The translations under genes and the position numbers were made by a program. Source: an uncultured Gammaproteobacteria bacterium (lineage in GTDB: Bacteria > Pseudomonadota > Gammaproteobacteria > Steroidobacterales > GCA-2729495). Taken from it: a stretch of 64,000 nt of DNA. The stretch spans positions 46,246 through 110,245 of the forward strand of contig CAKZWQ010000017.1 in NCBI GenBank assembly GCA_937921935.1, in the 5' to 3' direction. A model generated the notes under the pieces. That model ran no database searches, was not told the origin of the DNA, and saw nothing but the letters and a program-made list of their open reading frames with translations. Of the stretch, positions 53,401 to 61,952 are shown one piece after another (within the stretch, counting starts at the first letter, position 1; each line of letters opens with the position of its first letter).

Positions 53401-54577
53401 GACGTACTTCTACCTCGGTTTCGTCACCCCAGCGCAGTTCGCCCATAGCCTGGCGCAGCGTGGCAGGTCCGGTAATGGCTTGTCCGGCCAGGGTTAGCAG
53501 TTGATCACCGACCCGCAAGCCAGCTGCGGCTGCCGGCGTGCCGTTTTCAACCTGAATAATATTGTTGGGTGCCCGACCCAGGGAACCGGCCAGGGACAGG
53601 CCCAGACTCGGATAGATGGGGGCAGCAGCCGGTGGCACTCCCCACAGGAAATTGGCGTAGGAGGCTTGCACGGCAATGATTTGCTTACCGCCATGATCTT
53701 TAACGGGGACCGGCAGCAGGCTCGCCATTTTGCCGTCGAAGCGATCTGCAAGCTGGCGCTGGGAGCCAACATCGTAGACAGCGTGACCCGCGCCGATCAG
53801 CACCACCACGATAGCGTTCGGTCCACCATGCCGCCGCAGCGCCTGCAACGCGTTCCAGCCCATAACGGCATCCCATGTCGCCTGGGCACGCACCATGCCG
53901 TCTAATTGTTCAGCAGGTAGCTGGGTGTGCAGCGAGTCGCCGTCGTCAAAATAGGCGAGATAAAGACGCCGGTGGTCAGGATCATCCGTCGCTACACTGG
54001 TGGGGATATGCTCGGCATCCTCGGCACTTAGCTTTTCAAAGCCCTCGGTGCGAACTGCCTTGATGACATCGCGTGGCGCATTGATCCCGAACATGCGGAG
54101 GCGATTGTCCCGGGCCAGGTGAAAAATCTCTGCGTAATAGCCCCAGTTATATCCCCAGTTTGTATACCAGTCAGCGGAGTTAATGAATTCTGCGTCAGTT
54201 GCGTATTGGCCACGAGTCCAACGGTCCAGGGCTTTCTGCGCCGTATAAGGGAACATTTCCAGGGCGATCAGTACCTGACGGCCAGACTCATGGAGGCTGC
54301 GAATGACATTCGCCTGAACGCGATGGAACTCCACATTAGTGTGATCCTCACCGATGAACAATATGCCGACATCAGACAGTTGCTCCAACAGCCGGGTCGT
54401 GCTGATTAGCTCGCCGTTACTGGTGTCGGTGATGGCATCCAGTACCACGGGTGCTTCGCGATCCCGCCGGGCAGGATCACCAATGGGCAGGCGTAGCAGG
54501 TCATCGGCGGCCGGCAGGGCGGTGCTGAAAAGCAGGGCGAGAGTGGCCGGCCAACTGATGCGGATTCCTGTGTGCAT
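53342..54577 (-). CDS. ChaN-like protein with a C-terminal PDZ domain
   Basis: The 411-residue secreted protein has a signal peptide and a ChaN/DUF399 haem-binding-uptake fold (DVGILFIGEDHTNVEFHRVQ near residue 72, IALEMFPYTAQKALDRW, VVLIGAGHAVYDVG with a His late in the domain), followed by a PDZ-like domain (about 310-400: ENGTPAAAAGLRVGDQLLTLAGQ). Iron-regulated ChaN binds haem. Its PDZ domain matches that of the M1-M28 protein it overlaps by 59 bases, so the two likely act together in the periplasm. Confidence 0.86.
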   Translation of the reverse strand: MHTGIRISWPATLALLFSTALPAADDLLRLPIGDPARRDREAPVVLDAITDTSNGELISTTRLLEQLSDVGILFIGEDHTNVEFHRVQANVIRSLHESGRQVLIALEMFPYTAQKALDRWTRGQYATDAEFINSADWYTNWGYNWGYYAEIFHLARDNRLRMFGINAPRDVIKAVRTEGFEKLSAEDAEHIPTSVATDDPDHRRLYLAYFDDGDSLHTQLPAEQLDGMVRAQATWDAVMGWNALQALRRHGGPNAIVVVLIGAGHAVYDVGSQRQLADRFDGKMASLLPVPVKDHGGKQIIAVQASYANFLWGVPPAAAPIYPSLGLSLAGSLGRAPNNIIQVENGTPAAAAGLRVGDQLLTLAGQAITGPATLRQAMGELRWGDETEVEVRREEATVQASVLLRRPSQKD

Positions 54578-54715
54578 GGGCTAGAGGCTACCCTAATTCC
54601 TGGATCTTGCCAGCTATCGCGAAATACAGGGCTCAGGGGGCCAGGTCGCAGCCGGGTCCCGCGAGGATGTTAAAGGCGTCACCTGGAGCCTAAAAGTTTA
54701 TTGCCCGGAGCTTTA

Positions 54716-55642
54716 CTAATAGACCGGGATGCTTGAATCGATTTCCTCGGCCCACGCTCGTATACCGCCCACCAGATTGTGGACATTGGTGTAACCCTGG
54801 CGTCGGTAGTGTTCGGCTGCCTGCTGGCTGCGTCCCCCCAGGTGGCAGTGAAAAATTATCTCGGTGTCTTTCGGCAAGCCGGCGATAAAGTTCATGGCTT
54901 CCTCGTCCCAGTGACGGGCTATCTCCATGCTGGCACGGACACGCTCTTCAGCATCGCGAACATCGAATAGCAGAACAGTCTCGCCGCTGTCGAGTTTCTT
55001 TTTCAGCTCGGCGACTTCTATCTGTCGCACCGGGGGAGGCGCGTTGGGGTTATCAAACAGGAAGCGGGTGCCGGCAAATTCTTCTGTCATATCCACGCGC
55101 AGCCCATTGGCCCTCGCCGCACTCCAGGGATCCAGGTGCAGCGTGAGGTCGCCGCACTGGGTTTCTATCGAATCAGGCTTGGCCGGCGACAGACTCAGGG
55201 CGTGAGTAAAACCTGCATCGATTTGCAGGTGCAGGCTCATGGTCGGTTGTGATTCCAGAGCTTGCTGCATGGCTTTTTCGGCAGTTTCCGAAATGGTGAT
55301 GTCAGGCGCTTGCACATCGGGTTTCTGCATTTTGAGCACGTCGGCCAGTTCGCCGGACTCCATCATCTCCAGGATGATGTCGCTGCCACCGATCAGTTCG
55401 CCCTCGATGTAAAGCTGTGGAATGGTGGGCCAGTTGCTGTACACCTTGATGCCTTCGCGGACCTGTGGGTAGTCCAGCACATTGATGGTGACGTAGTCGG
55501 GCAGGAGCATATCCAGCGCTGACACCGTCTTGGCGGAAAAGCCGCACTGGGGCTGCTGGCGATTGCCTTTCATGAACAGCACGACGCGGTTGTCGCTTAA
55601 CAGATCATCGATGGCGGCCCGGGTCTGGTCGTCCAGTGACAT
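54716..55642 (-). CDS. Monothiol glutaredoxin-IscA-like-rhodanese fusion
   Basis: Start at 55642 (MSLDD) has GAGG upstream. In 308 residues: a Grx4-type monothiol glutaredoxin (about 1-105, CGFS with Cys about 33), an A-type carrier-like domain (about 112-205: ITISETAEKAMQQ, LTLHLDPWSAARANGL, FLFDNPNA) that lacks the three Cys of IscA (only Cys about 163), and a rhodanese (about 208-305, HCHLGGRS, Cys about 266). The combination suits iron-sulfur or sulfur trafficking. It is divergent from the MarR-type gene. Similar 300-residue three-domain proteins exist in some gammaproteobacteria, so it is not unique. Confidence 0.9.
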   Translation of the reverse strand: MSLDDQTRAAIDDLLSDNRVVLFMKGNRQQPQCGFSAKTVSALDMLLPDYVTINVLDYPQVREGIKVYSNWPTIPQLYIEGELIGGSDIILEMMESGELADVLKMQKPDVQAPDITISETAEKAMQQALESQPTMSLHLQIDAGFTHALSLSPAKPDSIETQCGDLTLHLDPWSAARANGLRVDMTEEFAGTRFLFDNPNAPPPVRQIEVAELKKKLDSGETVLLFDVRDAEERVRASMEIARHWDEEAMNFIAGLPKDTEIIFHCHLGGRSQQAAEHYRRQGYTNVHNLVGGIRAWAEEIDSSIPVY

Positions 55643-55721
55643 GGGGTTTCCTCTGTGGGGCAGGGCAGCTAGGTCAGCGCCCGCGTGTTGCAATATAGTT
55701 TCGAACCGATACTATCAAATC

Positions 55722-56291
55722 ATGTCCGGACCAGCGAACGATACCGCGCGGGAATTTGCCGACCTGCTCTTGCAGCTTGGCCGTGCCGCCTACACCGACA
55801 GCGCCGGGGGTGACCTGACGGCAGCCCAATGGGCCGCGCTGCGCTACTTCGGCCGGGCCAATCGCTTTTCCCGCACGGTATCCGGTTTTGCCAGTTTCCA
55901 TGCGACCACCCGCGGCACGGCCTCCCAGACCATTCGCAGCCTCGTAGACCGAGGTTATCTGGAGCGCTCTCGTTCAGATAGAGACGGCCGCAGCGTTCTG
56001 TTTGCTTTATCAGCCGACGCCCGGCGGCGCCTCGAACAGGATCCCGTGGAAAGCCTGGTGCGGGCGGCGCGGCAGCTGGGCGACATCCGCTTGTCTGCGG
56101 TCGCGGGTGAATTGCGACAGGTGGGTGATTACCTGGGTCGGCAGCGGGATGATTTTGCAGCCGGTCGCTGTGAACACTGTGGTCACCTGGTTCAGGCCGA
56201 TGGCGCCTATCGCTGTGGACTGATGGATGAGCCTCTGGCCGCTGGCGAGATCAGGGAAATCTGCGTTCGCTACCTGCCGAAAGAGAACTAG
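55722..56291 (+). CDS. MarR-family regulator with a C-terminal four-Cys cluster
   Basis: The ATG at 55722 gives 189 residues; the frame extends upstream into the divergent gene. A MarR winged helix occupies about 10-110 ([48 protein letters not shown]). The C-terminus adds a Cys group at about 150, 153, 165 and 181 (CEHC, CGLM, IC). It may bind zinc or an iron-sulfur cluster. Flanked by the glutaredoxin-rhodanese fusion and ErpA, an Fe-S-responsive role is likely. Its stop overlaps the convergent erpA end by four bases. Confidence 0.87.
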   Translation: MSGPANDTAREFADLLLQLGRAAYTDSAGGDLTAAQWAALRYFGRANRFSRTVSGFASFHATTRGTASQTIRSLVDRGYLERSRSDRDGRSVLFALSADARRRLEQDPVESLVRAARQLGDIRLSAVAGELRQVGDYLGRQRDDFAAGRCEHCGHLVQADGAYRCGLMDEPLAAGEIREICVRYLPKEN

Positions 56292-56644
56292 ACAGAAAAA
56301 CTGGAACCGCAGCCACAGGTGGTTTTTGCATTAGGATTGCGAATGACGAAGCGTGACCCTTCCAAGTCTTCCTTGTAATCGATTTCCGCGCCCATCAGGT
56401 ACTGCACGCTCATGGGATCTACCAGCAGGGTAACCCCCTGATTCTGGACCTTCGCATCACCGTCGCCGAGGCCTTCTTCAAAGGTGAAGCCGTACTGGAA
56501 ACCGGAACAACCGCCACCGGAAATGAATACCCTGAGCATCAGCTGCGGGTTGCCTTCCTTGTCGATCAACTCGGCCACCTTGAAGGCAGCCGCATCCGTA
56601 AACACCAGGGCATCTACGGGCATCTGGAATTCTGTTGCACTCAT
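56288..56644 (-). CDS. erpA: A-type iron-sulfur carrier ErpA
   Basis: ErpA inserts [4Fe-4S]/[2Fe-2S] clusters into apo-enzymes. The 118-residue protein has the family core and three cluster ligands: GGGCSGFQY (Cys about 46) and CGCGSS (Cys about 110 and 112), plus [17 protein letters not shown]. The intact three-Cys set contrasts with the degenerate IscA-like domain in the fusion encoded at 54716-55642. The neighbourhood is therefore iron-sulfur related. Confidence 0.95.
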   Translation of the reverse strand: MSATEFQMPVDALVFTDAAAFKVAELIDKEGNPQLMLRVFISGGGCSGFQYGFTFEEGLGDGDAKVQNQGVTLLVDPMSVQYLMGAEIDYKEDLEGSRFVIRNPNAKTTCGCGSSFSV

Positions 56645-56762
56645 GTCTGAAACGGTAACGAGTCCTGCGGGTCTGTGTCAAATTGATTAGGCATCGAAAC
56701 TACCCTGAAGTTCCACGGGAGGGCCGCTTGACCCCTGGCCACGCGGCCGCTCAAATCCGGGC

Positions 56763-57818
56763 ATGACTCAGGATATTAAAGGCCTGCGGACGGTGCTGGC
56801 TGCCTATGGCTGTGCTGGCGCCAGTCTGCAGCCCCTCGGGAACGGCCTGATCAACCTGACCTGGCTGGTCCGTCCAGCCGACGGCAAGCCGGCTGTGCTG
56901 CAGCGGGTTGCCGATGTATTTCCGGCCGAGATTAATCGTGATATTGGCGTGGTGGCGGACGCCCTGGCCCGGCAGGGCGTCGTGGTGCCCGGAGTATTGC
57001 CCAGTCTCAGCGGTCAGCTCTGGGTCGAGGCGGCGGGGCACAACTGGCGAATGCTGACCTGGCTCAAGGGCGCCTGCCATGAGTCTTTGTCTTCGCCTGA
57101 TCAGGCCCGCAGCGCTGGCGCCTTGCTGGCCCGTTTTCACCGGGCCCTGGACGGCCTGGATCACGAGTTCGCCAACCCGCGTCTGGGCGTGCATGACACG
57201 GCCCGTCACCTGGCAGCCCTTCGTGATGCCCTGGTCGATCATCCGGCTCATCCGCGGCGGGCGCAGATTGCGCCCCTGGCCGAGTCGATTCTTGCGGCGG
57301 CAGCCGGCCTGCCTGCTTTGCCCCCGAGCCGGGACCGTATCGTGCATGGTGATCCCAAGATCAACAACATGTTGTTCGATGAGGCCAGCGGCGAAGCCAC
57401 GAGCCTGGTCGATCTGGATACCGTGGGCTTGATGCCCTTGCCCCTGGAGTTGGGTGATGCCCTGCGGTCATGGTGTAACCCGACCGGCGAAGACGGGCGC
57501 CTGGGTGAATTTTCGGCGGAGCTGTTTGCCGCTGCGCTGACGGGTTATGCCTCAGCGGCCGGTGACTGGATTGAACCGGCAGAAGTGCGGGCCATCATGC
57601 CCGCCACGGAAACCATTATTATTGAACTGGCGGCTCGCTTCTGCGCTGATGCGTTTAATGAAAACTATTTCGGCTGGGATGCCAGCCGTTTCACCACGCG
57701 CAGCGAGCACAATGAGGTGCGCGCTGCCGGCCAGTTAACTCTTGCTCGGTCCTTCGCCGCCCAGCGGGAAGACCTGTCGAACCGATTGCTTGAGGCCTTT
57801 GGGCTGGCTACTGATTGA
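56763..57818 (+). CDS. Aminoglycoside-phosphotransferase-family kinase
   Basis: A 351-residue APH-fold protein: FVF-like N-lobe (LGNGLINLTWLV, AVLQRVADVFP) and a catalytic loop RIVHGDPKINNMLFD (Brenner motif with His-Gly-Asp and Asn) with the DLDTVG metal motif. A helical C-lobe follows. Related enzymes phosphorylate choline, homoserine, hexosamines or similar small molecules. It is convergent with the MFS gene, whose stop lies three bases beyond its own. Confidence 0.85.
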   Translation: MTQDIKGLRTVLAAYGCAGASLQPLGNGLINLTWLVRPADGKPAVLQRVADVFPAEINRDIGVVADALARQGVVVPGVLPSLSGQLWVEAAGHNWRMLTWLKGACHESLSSPDQARSAGALLARFHRALDGLDHEFANPRLGVHDTARHLAALRDALVDHPAHPRRAQIAPLAESILAAAAGLPALPPSRDRIVHGDPKINNMLFDEASGEATSLVDLDTVGLMPLPLELGDALRSWCNPTGEDGRLGEFSAELFAAALTGYASAAGDWIEPAEVRAIMPATETIIIELAARFCADAFNENYFGWDASRFTTRSEHNEVRAAGQLTLARSFAAQREDLSNRLLEAFGLATD

Positions 57819-57820
57819 GT

Positions 57821-59179
57821 TTAGCTTTCCGCCGCTTCCATTTCCCGGACTGATCGGTCGTAATATTTCAGGTTGGCTACCACAAAGCCGATGGCAGCTG
57901 CGCCCGCAGCCGCCGAGACAATCGCCACGGAGTAGCGCAGTGCATTGTCATCCCCGAAACCATAGTCGGTGATCAGCGCCACGGCAGTCGGGCCGAGTGT
58001 CAGGCCAAGCACGTTAATGACGAAGTAATAGAGGGCCGTCACCTGGGCCCTTAGTTGGTTCGGTGTGTACATCATCAGCGCAGCAGAACCCATTGCTGTC
58101 ACGCCCGCTCCGCCGATGGCGGACGGGATCAGGACCAGCACGGCGAGTTCGCCCGTGGGCATCAGCGGGGCCAGGGCTGAGGTGGGAATAAACAGCAGCA
58201 TGAACCACAGGCAGGTCCGCATCAGGCTGTCTTTTTGTCCTCGCTGGTAATTCCGATCCGCGATCCAGCCGGCTGCGATAACACTTAAGGGGCCGCAAAT
58301 CAGATTCACCAGGCCATAGGCGAAGCTGATTTCCGGAATCGTCCAGTCCCAGGTGCGCACGAACATGGTAGGAATCCAGAAGAACAAGCCGTAGCCGATG
58401 ATGGTGACCACAGACAGGCCGAGCATGTGGGTGCTGTAGGTTCGCCAGCGGGTGCCGATGAAGCGCAGGGTCTCTCGCAGGGAGACCTCCTGTGTCTGCA
58501 CGCCTGACGAGTCAGTAATCGTGATGCGGCCTTTGCGCGTCGGTTCACGCACCGTAAGCATCAGGCAGGCAATCAGCAGTCCGGGCAGGCCGACAATCAG
58601 GAATACGGTCTGCCACGCAAAAAGTTCGCCAACGAGGGGCAGGCTCACCGGCGGGGCGTCGCTGACCACACCGATAATCCAGCCCCCGAGGATGAAGGCG
58701 ATGCCGACACCCAGAGAAACGCCCATGTTGTAGGTCGCGAGCGCCCGTCCGCGAGTCTCCCGGGGGAAATAGTCGCTGATCATGGACAGGGCGCTGGGAT
58801 TGAGCGCCGCTTCGCCCACGCCCACGCCCACTCGGGCGAGAAACAGTTGCCAGAAATTTCGCGCCAGACCGCAGGCGGCGGTCATGAGGCACCAGATCGT
58901 AATGCCGACGGTAATAATTCCCCGCCGGCTGCGACGGTCGGCCAGTCGGCCGATGGGCACGCCCAGGAGGGTGTAAAAAATTGCGAAGGCCAGGCCCAGC
59001 AGCAGACTGATCTGCGTATCCGAAAGCGCCAGGTCGCCGCGGATCGGGTCAATCATCAGGGCCATGACCTGCCGGTCCAGGAAGGACACCATGTAGGCCA
59101 GGGTCAGAATGCAGACGACGTACCACGCATAGGCGGGTGAGGGGTAGTCTTCCTCGGCAGCTTGCTGTTGTTTTTCCAC
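57821..59179 (-). CDS. MFS transporter (Spinster-like)
   Basis: A 452-residue major facilitator protein with 12 TM segments, an early FLDRQVMALMIDPI block, and the loop 2-3 motif GRLADRRSRRG. Together with the YLFPxx-free, LSLISDYFPRETRG-like motif this points to the Spinster/ACS-type MFS families. The called start is GTG at 59179. The substrate is unknown; possibly a carboxylic compound linked to the neighbouring TonB receptor. Divergent from the receptor gene at 59321. Confidence 0.85.
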   Translation of the reverse strand: MEKQQQAAEEDYPSPAYAWYVVCILTLAYMVSFLDRQVMALMIDPIRGDLALSDTQISLLLGLAFAIFYTLLGVPIGRLADRRSRRGIITVGITIWCLMTAACGLARNFWQLFLARVGVGVGEAALNPSALSMISDYFPRETRGRALATYNMGVSLGVGIAFILGGWIIGVVSDAPPVSLPLVGELFAWQTVFLIVGLPGLLIACLMLTVREPTRKGRITITDSSGVQTQEVSLRETLRFIGTRWRTYSTHMLGLSVVTIIGYGLFFWIPTMFVRTWDWTIPEISFAYGLVNLICGPLSVIAAGWIADRNYQRGQKDSLMRTCLWFMLLFIPTSALAPLMPTGELAVLVLIPSAIGGAGVTAMGSAALMMYTPNQLRAQVTALYYFVINVLGLTLGPTAVALITDYGFGDDNALRYSVAIVSAAAGAAAIGFVVANLKYYDRSVREMEAAES

Positions 59180-59225
59180 GTCGCGACGGGCCTTATTTTG
59201 CAGTTTAAGAGCTTAACCGTGGCCT

Positions 59226-59255
59226 TTGTGCGTCGCCGCCGTCAAGGGGTATGAT
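59226..59255 (+). promoter_or_regulatory. Candidate promoter for the TonB-dependent receptor
   Basis: TTGTGC (59226-59231) and TATGAT (59250-59255) with an 18-base spacer precede the receptor ATG at 59321 by about 65 bases. Pattern match only. No cobalamin-riboswitch-like element was recognised in the leader. Confidence 0.35.
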
Positions 59256-59320
59256 CAGAGGCGTTCCGGTCCTGAACCGCATCTCGGCACCGGTTAACGA
59301 TATCCAGGGGGGGAATCTGT

Positions 59321-61942
59321 ATGTCGATACTGACGCGCGTGGCCAGGGCCATCGTCGGATCTTGCTGTCTTCTGGTCGCGTTGAGTGCGCAGCCCGTTTT
59401 TGCCTACGAAGATATCGTCGTTACTGCCCGAAAGGTCGATGAGTCCGTCCAGGACGTGCCGCTGGCCATTACCGCGCTTTCCGCCGACAAAATCCAGCGG
59501 GCCGGCATTCAGGATCTGTCTGACATTGCAGGTTTTACGCCGGGGCTTAACTTTTTTTCCCCGATTGGCGAGTTTCTGCCCACGCCAATCATACGAGGTG
59601 TTGCACAGACCGATATCTTCGGTGAAACGAATGTTGGTACCTATATCGATGGCGTCTATGTGGCTGGACGTGAAGGTCTGAATTTCAATTTTCTGGATGT
59701 TGAGCGAATTGAGGTCGTCAAGGGCCCCCAGTCGGCACTCTATGGACGTAATGCCTTTAGCGGCGCGATCAACTATGTAACCAAGCGGGCACCGGAGACC
59801 TTTGAGGTCAAGGTCGACGGCACGGCCGGCAGCGATGACCGACTGGCCGGCAAGGTCAGCGTCGGCGGACCGATCTTTGGCGATACGCTCAGAGGTGTTG
59901 CTTCGATTGGCTACGATGATTTTGACGGCACTTACGATGACAACATTGGCGGTAATGACGTCGGTGGACGTAAATATGAGACCTACTTCGGCAAGCTTGA
60001 ATTTTTACCCTCAGAAAACTTCGAGATTGTCGGGACGATTTACTATTCGGACGACAAGATCGATGATAGTGCCATCACCTCATTACCCATGAATTGCGAG
60101 GACGTTGCCGATCCTGCAACGGCTATAAGCAACCGCTTTGGGGCCTTCTGTGGGGATATACCCGATCTGAATTCATGGAACAATCAGTTGGCGCGGACGG
60201 GTTTGTATCCACGCGTATCAGGCGATAACACCATCAATAAGATCCCTTCTGCCCTTAGCGAAGATCGCGAACTAACCCGCGGTAGCCTGAACATCAACTG
60301 GGATACAGATATTGGCACTTTTACTTTCCTGACCGGGTATAGCAAGACGGAACAGGAAGCACTGACGGACGGATCGCGAAACCTGGGCCAGGGTCAGCCC
60401 TTCGAGTATTGCCCGGGCCCGGCCTGCGCCCCTAACTTTGCTGGCGTTCAAATCCTGCAGACCGGCTTGCTGCAGCCTAATGCCAAAGATGAAACTGAGG
60501 AGTGGAGCCAGGAAATTCGTTTCCAGAGTCCGGTCGATCGCCAATTAAGAGTGGGTGGCGGCGCATACTATTTCGATCTCGATATCGATGAGGGGAATAG
60601 CGGGGTGGCTGCGACCCAGCCATTGCCTGGAGATTTCAACACCTTTGGGCCCTTCCTGTTCGGTAACGTGCCCATAGGTGACGCTGCGTTCTTGCCCTGG
60701 TTTTCTCCCAATGGTGATACGGACTCGGACATCAACGCAGAAAAGATTGAACGTGAGTCCTGGTCCGGTTTCACGTGGGGCGAAATTGATTTTCTGGAGC
60801 GCTTTACGTTTCGCGCAGAACTTCGATACACCTATCAGGAGGAGGATGTTAAACGTACTGACACGACTTTGGATCCAACAGACGGTTCGTTTGTCGATGC
60901 AACCATTGTTACTGCGGACGATGACTGGGATTTTTGGACGGGTCGCCTGAACCTGAAATACCAGGCCAGTGACGACTGGATGGTCTACGCGGATGTAGCC
61001 AACGGCACCAAGAGCGGGTTTTTCGAGACCTTTAGCGAAGATACCCAGCCGAGTGGTGGTGCAGTCTCTTGCGATAGCGTTAATGGATCCATTCCCGACG
61101 TGTTGTGTGTTGCTATCCCCGTCGGCCAGGAAAAGATGACCAGCTATGAAATCGGGGCCAAGGGTGTTACCGCCGGTGGTCTGATGCGCCTGGACGTGAG
61201 TGTCTTCTACAATGATTGGCACGACGCTGCTATCCGCAGCACTTTCGAACGTGATCCGGCAACGGGAACGCCGCTGGAGCAACCGGAAGCGGTGGCGCAG
61301 ATTGTGGGCGAAGCAGATGTCTGGGGCTGGGATCTTCAGAGCGACTTTGCGCCAGATGAGTTCTGGTTATTCTCATTTGGCCTTTCCTATACGGATGCCC
61401 AATGGGACCGCGCGCAAGATGGTGCTTTGGTTCTCTTTCCCAGCTTCGGAGACGATTCCTGTCGGGTGGACCTCGGCGCCGGAGAGACAGTGCCGAATTA
61501 TTGTGGTCGTCTCGATGGCCAACAATTAGCGCGACAGTCTCCGTGGCAGGCTAATTTCAGTGCGCAATTCACCACCCCGATTGGCTGGAATATTTTCAAC
61601 GAGAATTGGGACGCTTTTGGCCGCCTGGATATCACCTATGACGACGATTGGTATCCGCAAAATGACAACTTTGCGCGGATCCAGGATCATACCTTCACTA
61701 ACCTCCGCGCGGGGCTGGAATCCGATCGCTTCGCACTCGAATTCTGGGTCAAAAACCTTTTCGAGGAAGATGATGCATCGGCATCCTTCCGCGACGTGTT
61801 TTTTGGCAACAATGACAACATCCTGGCCGAACGGCCCCCGGGCAGCGACCAGAACCAGTTTTTCCCGTTCCGCTATTCCGTTTCTTACCCGCAGCTGAGA
61901 ACCTGGGGCGTGACCGTCAGAGCGCGTTTCGGCGGCGATTAG
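59321..61942 (+). CDS. TonB-dependent outer-membrane receptor
   Basis: The 873-residue receptor has a signal peptide (ends about FAY), a TonB box-like EDIVVTARK, a plug domain (LSDIAGFTPGL, IRGVAQTD, GTYIDGVYVAGR, VEVVKGPQSALYGRNAFSGAINYVTKR) and a 22-strand-type barrel ending in RTWGVTVRARFGGD. It has the common plug form of receptors for organic substrates. Strong GGGGG Shine-Dalgarno. The ligand is unknown; neither siderophore nor cobalamin hints are visible. Confidence 0.93.
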   Translation: MSILTRVARAIVGSCCLLVALSAQPVFAYEDIVVTARKVDESVQDVPLAITALSADKIQRAGIQDLSDIAGFTPGLNFFSPIGEFLPTPIIRGVAQTDIFGETNVGTYIDGVYVAGREGLNFNFLDVERIEVVKGPQSALYGRNAFSGAINYVTKRAPETFEVKVDGTAGSDDRLAGKVSVGGPIFGDTLRGVASIGYDDFDGTYDDNIGGNDVGGRKYETYFGKLEFLPSENFEIVGTIYYSDDKIDDSAITSLPMNCEDVADPATAISNRFGAFCGDIPDLNSWNNQLARTGLYPRVSGDNTINKIPSALSEDRELTRGSLNINWDTDIGTFTFLTGYSKTEQEALTDGSRNLGQGQPFEYCPGPACAPNFAGVQILQTGLLQPNAKDETEEWSQEIRFQSPVDRQLRVGGGAYYFDLDIDEGNSGVAATQPLPGDFNTFGPFLFGNVPIGDAAFLPWFSPNGDTDSDINAEKIERESWSGFTWGEIDFLERFTFRAELRYTYQEEDVKRTDTTLDPTDGSFVDATIVTADDDWDFWTGRLNLKYQASDDWMVYADVANGTKSGFFETFSEDTQPSGGAVSCDSVNGSIPDVLCVAIPVGQEKMTSYEIGAKGVTAGGLMRLDVSVFYNDWHDAAIRSTFERDPATGTPLEQPEAVAQIVGEADVWGWDLQSDFAPDEFWLFSFGLSYTDAQWDRAQDGALVLFPSFGDDSCRVDLGAGETVPNYCGRLDGQQLARQSPWQANFSAQFTTPIGWNIFNENWDAFGRLDITYDDDWYPQNDNFARIQDHTFTNLRAGLESDRFALEFWVKNLFEEDDASASFRDVFFGNNDNILAERPPGSDQNQFFPFRYSVSYPQLRTWGVTVRARFGGD

Positions 61943-61952
61943 ATTCTTAGGG

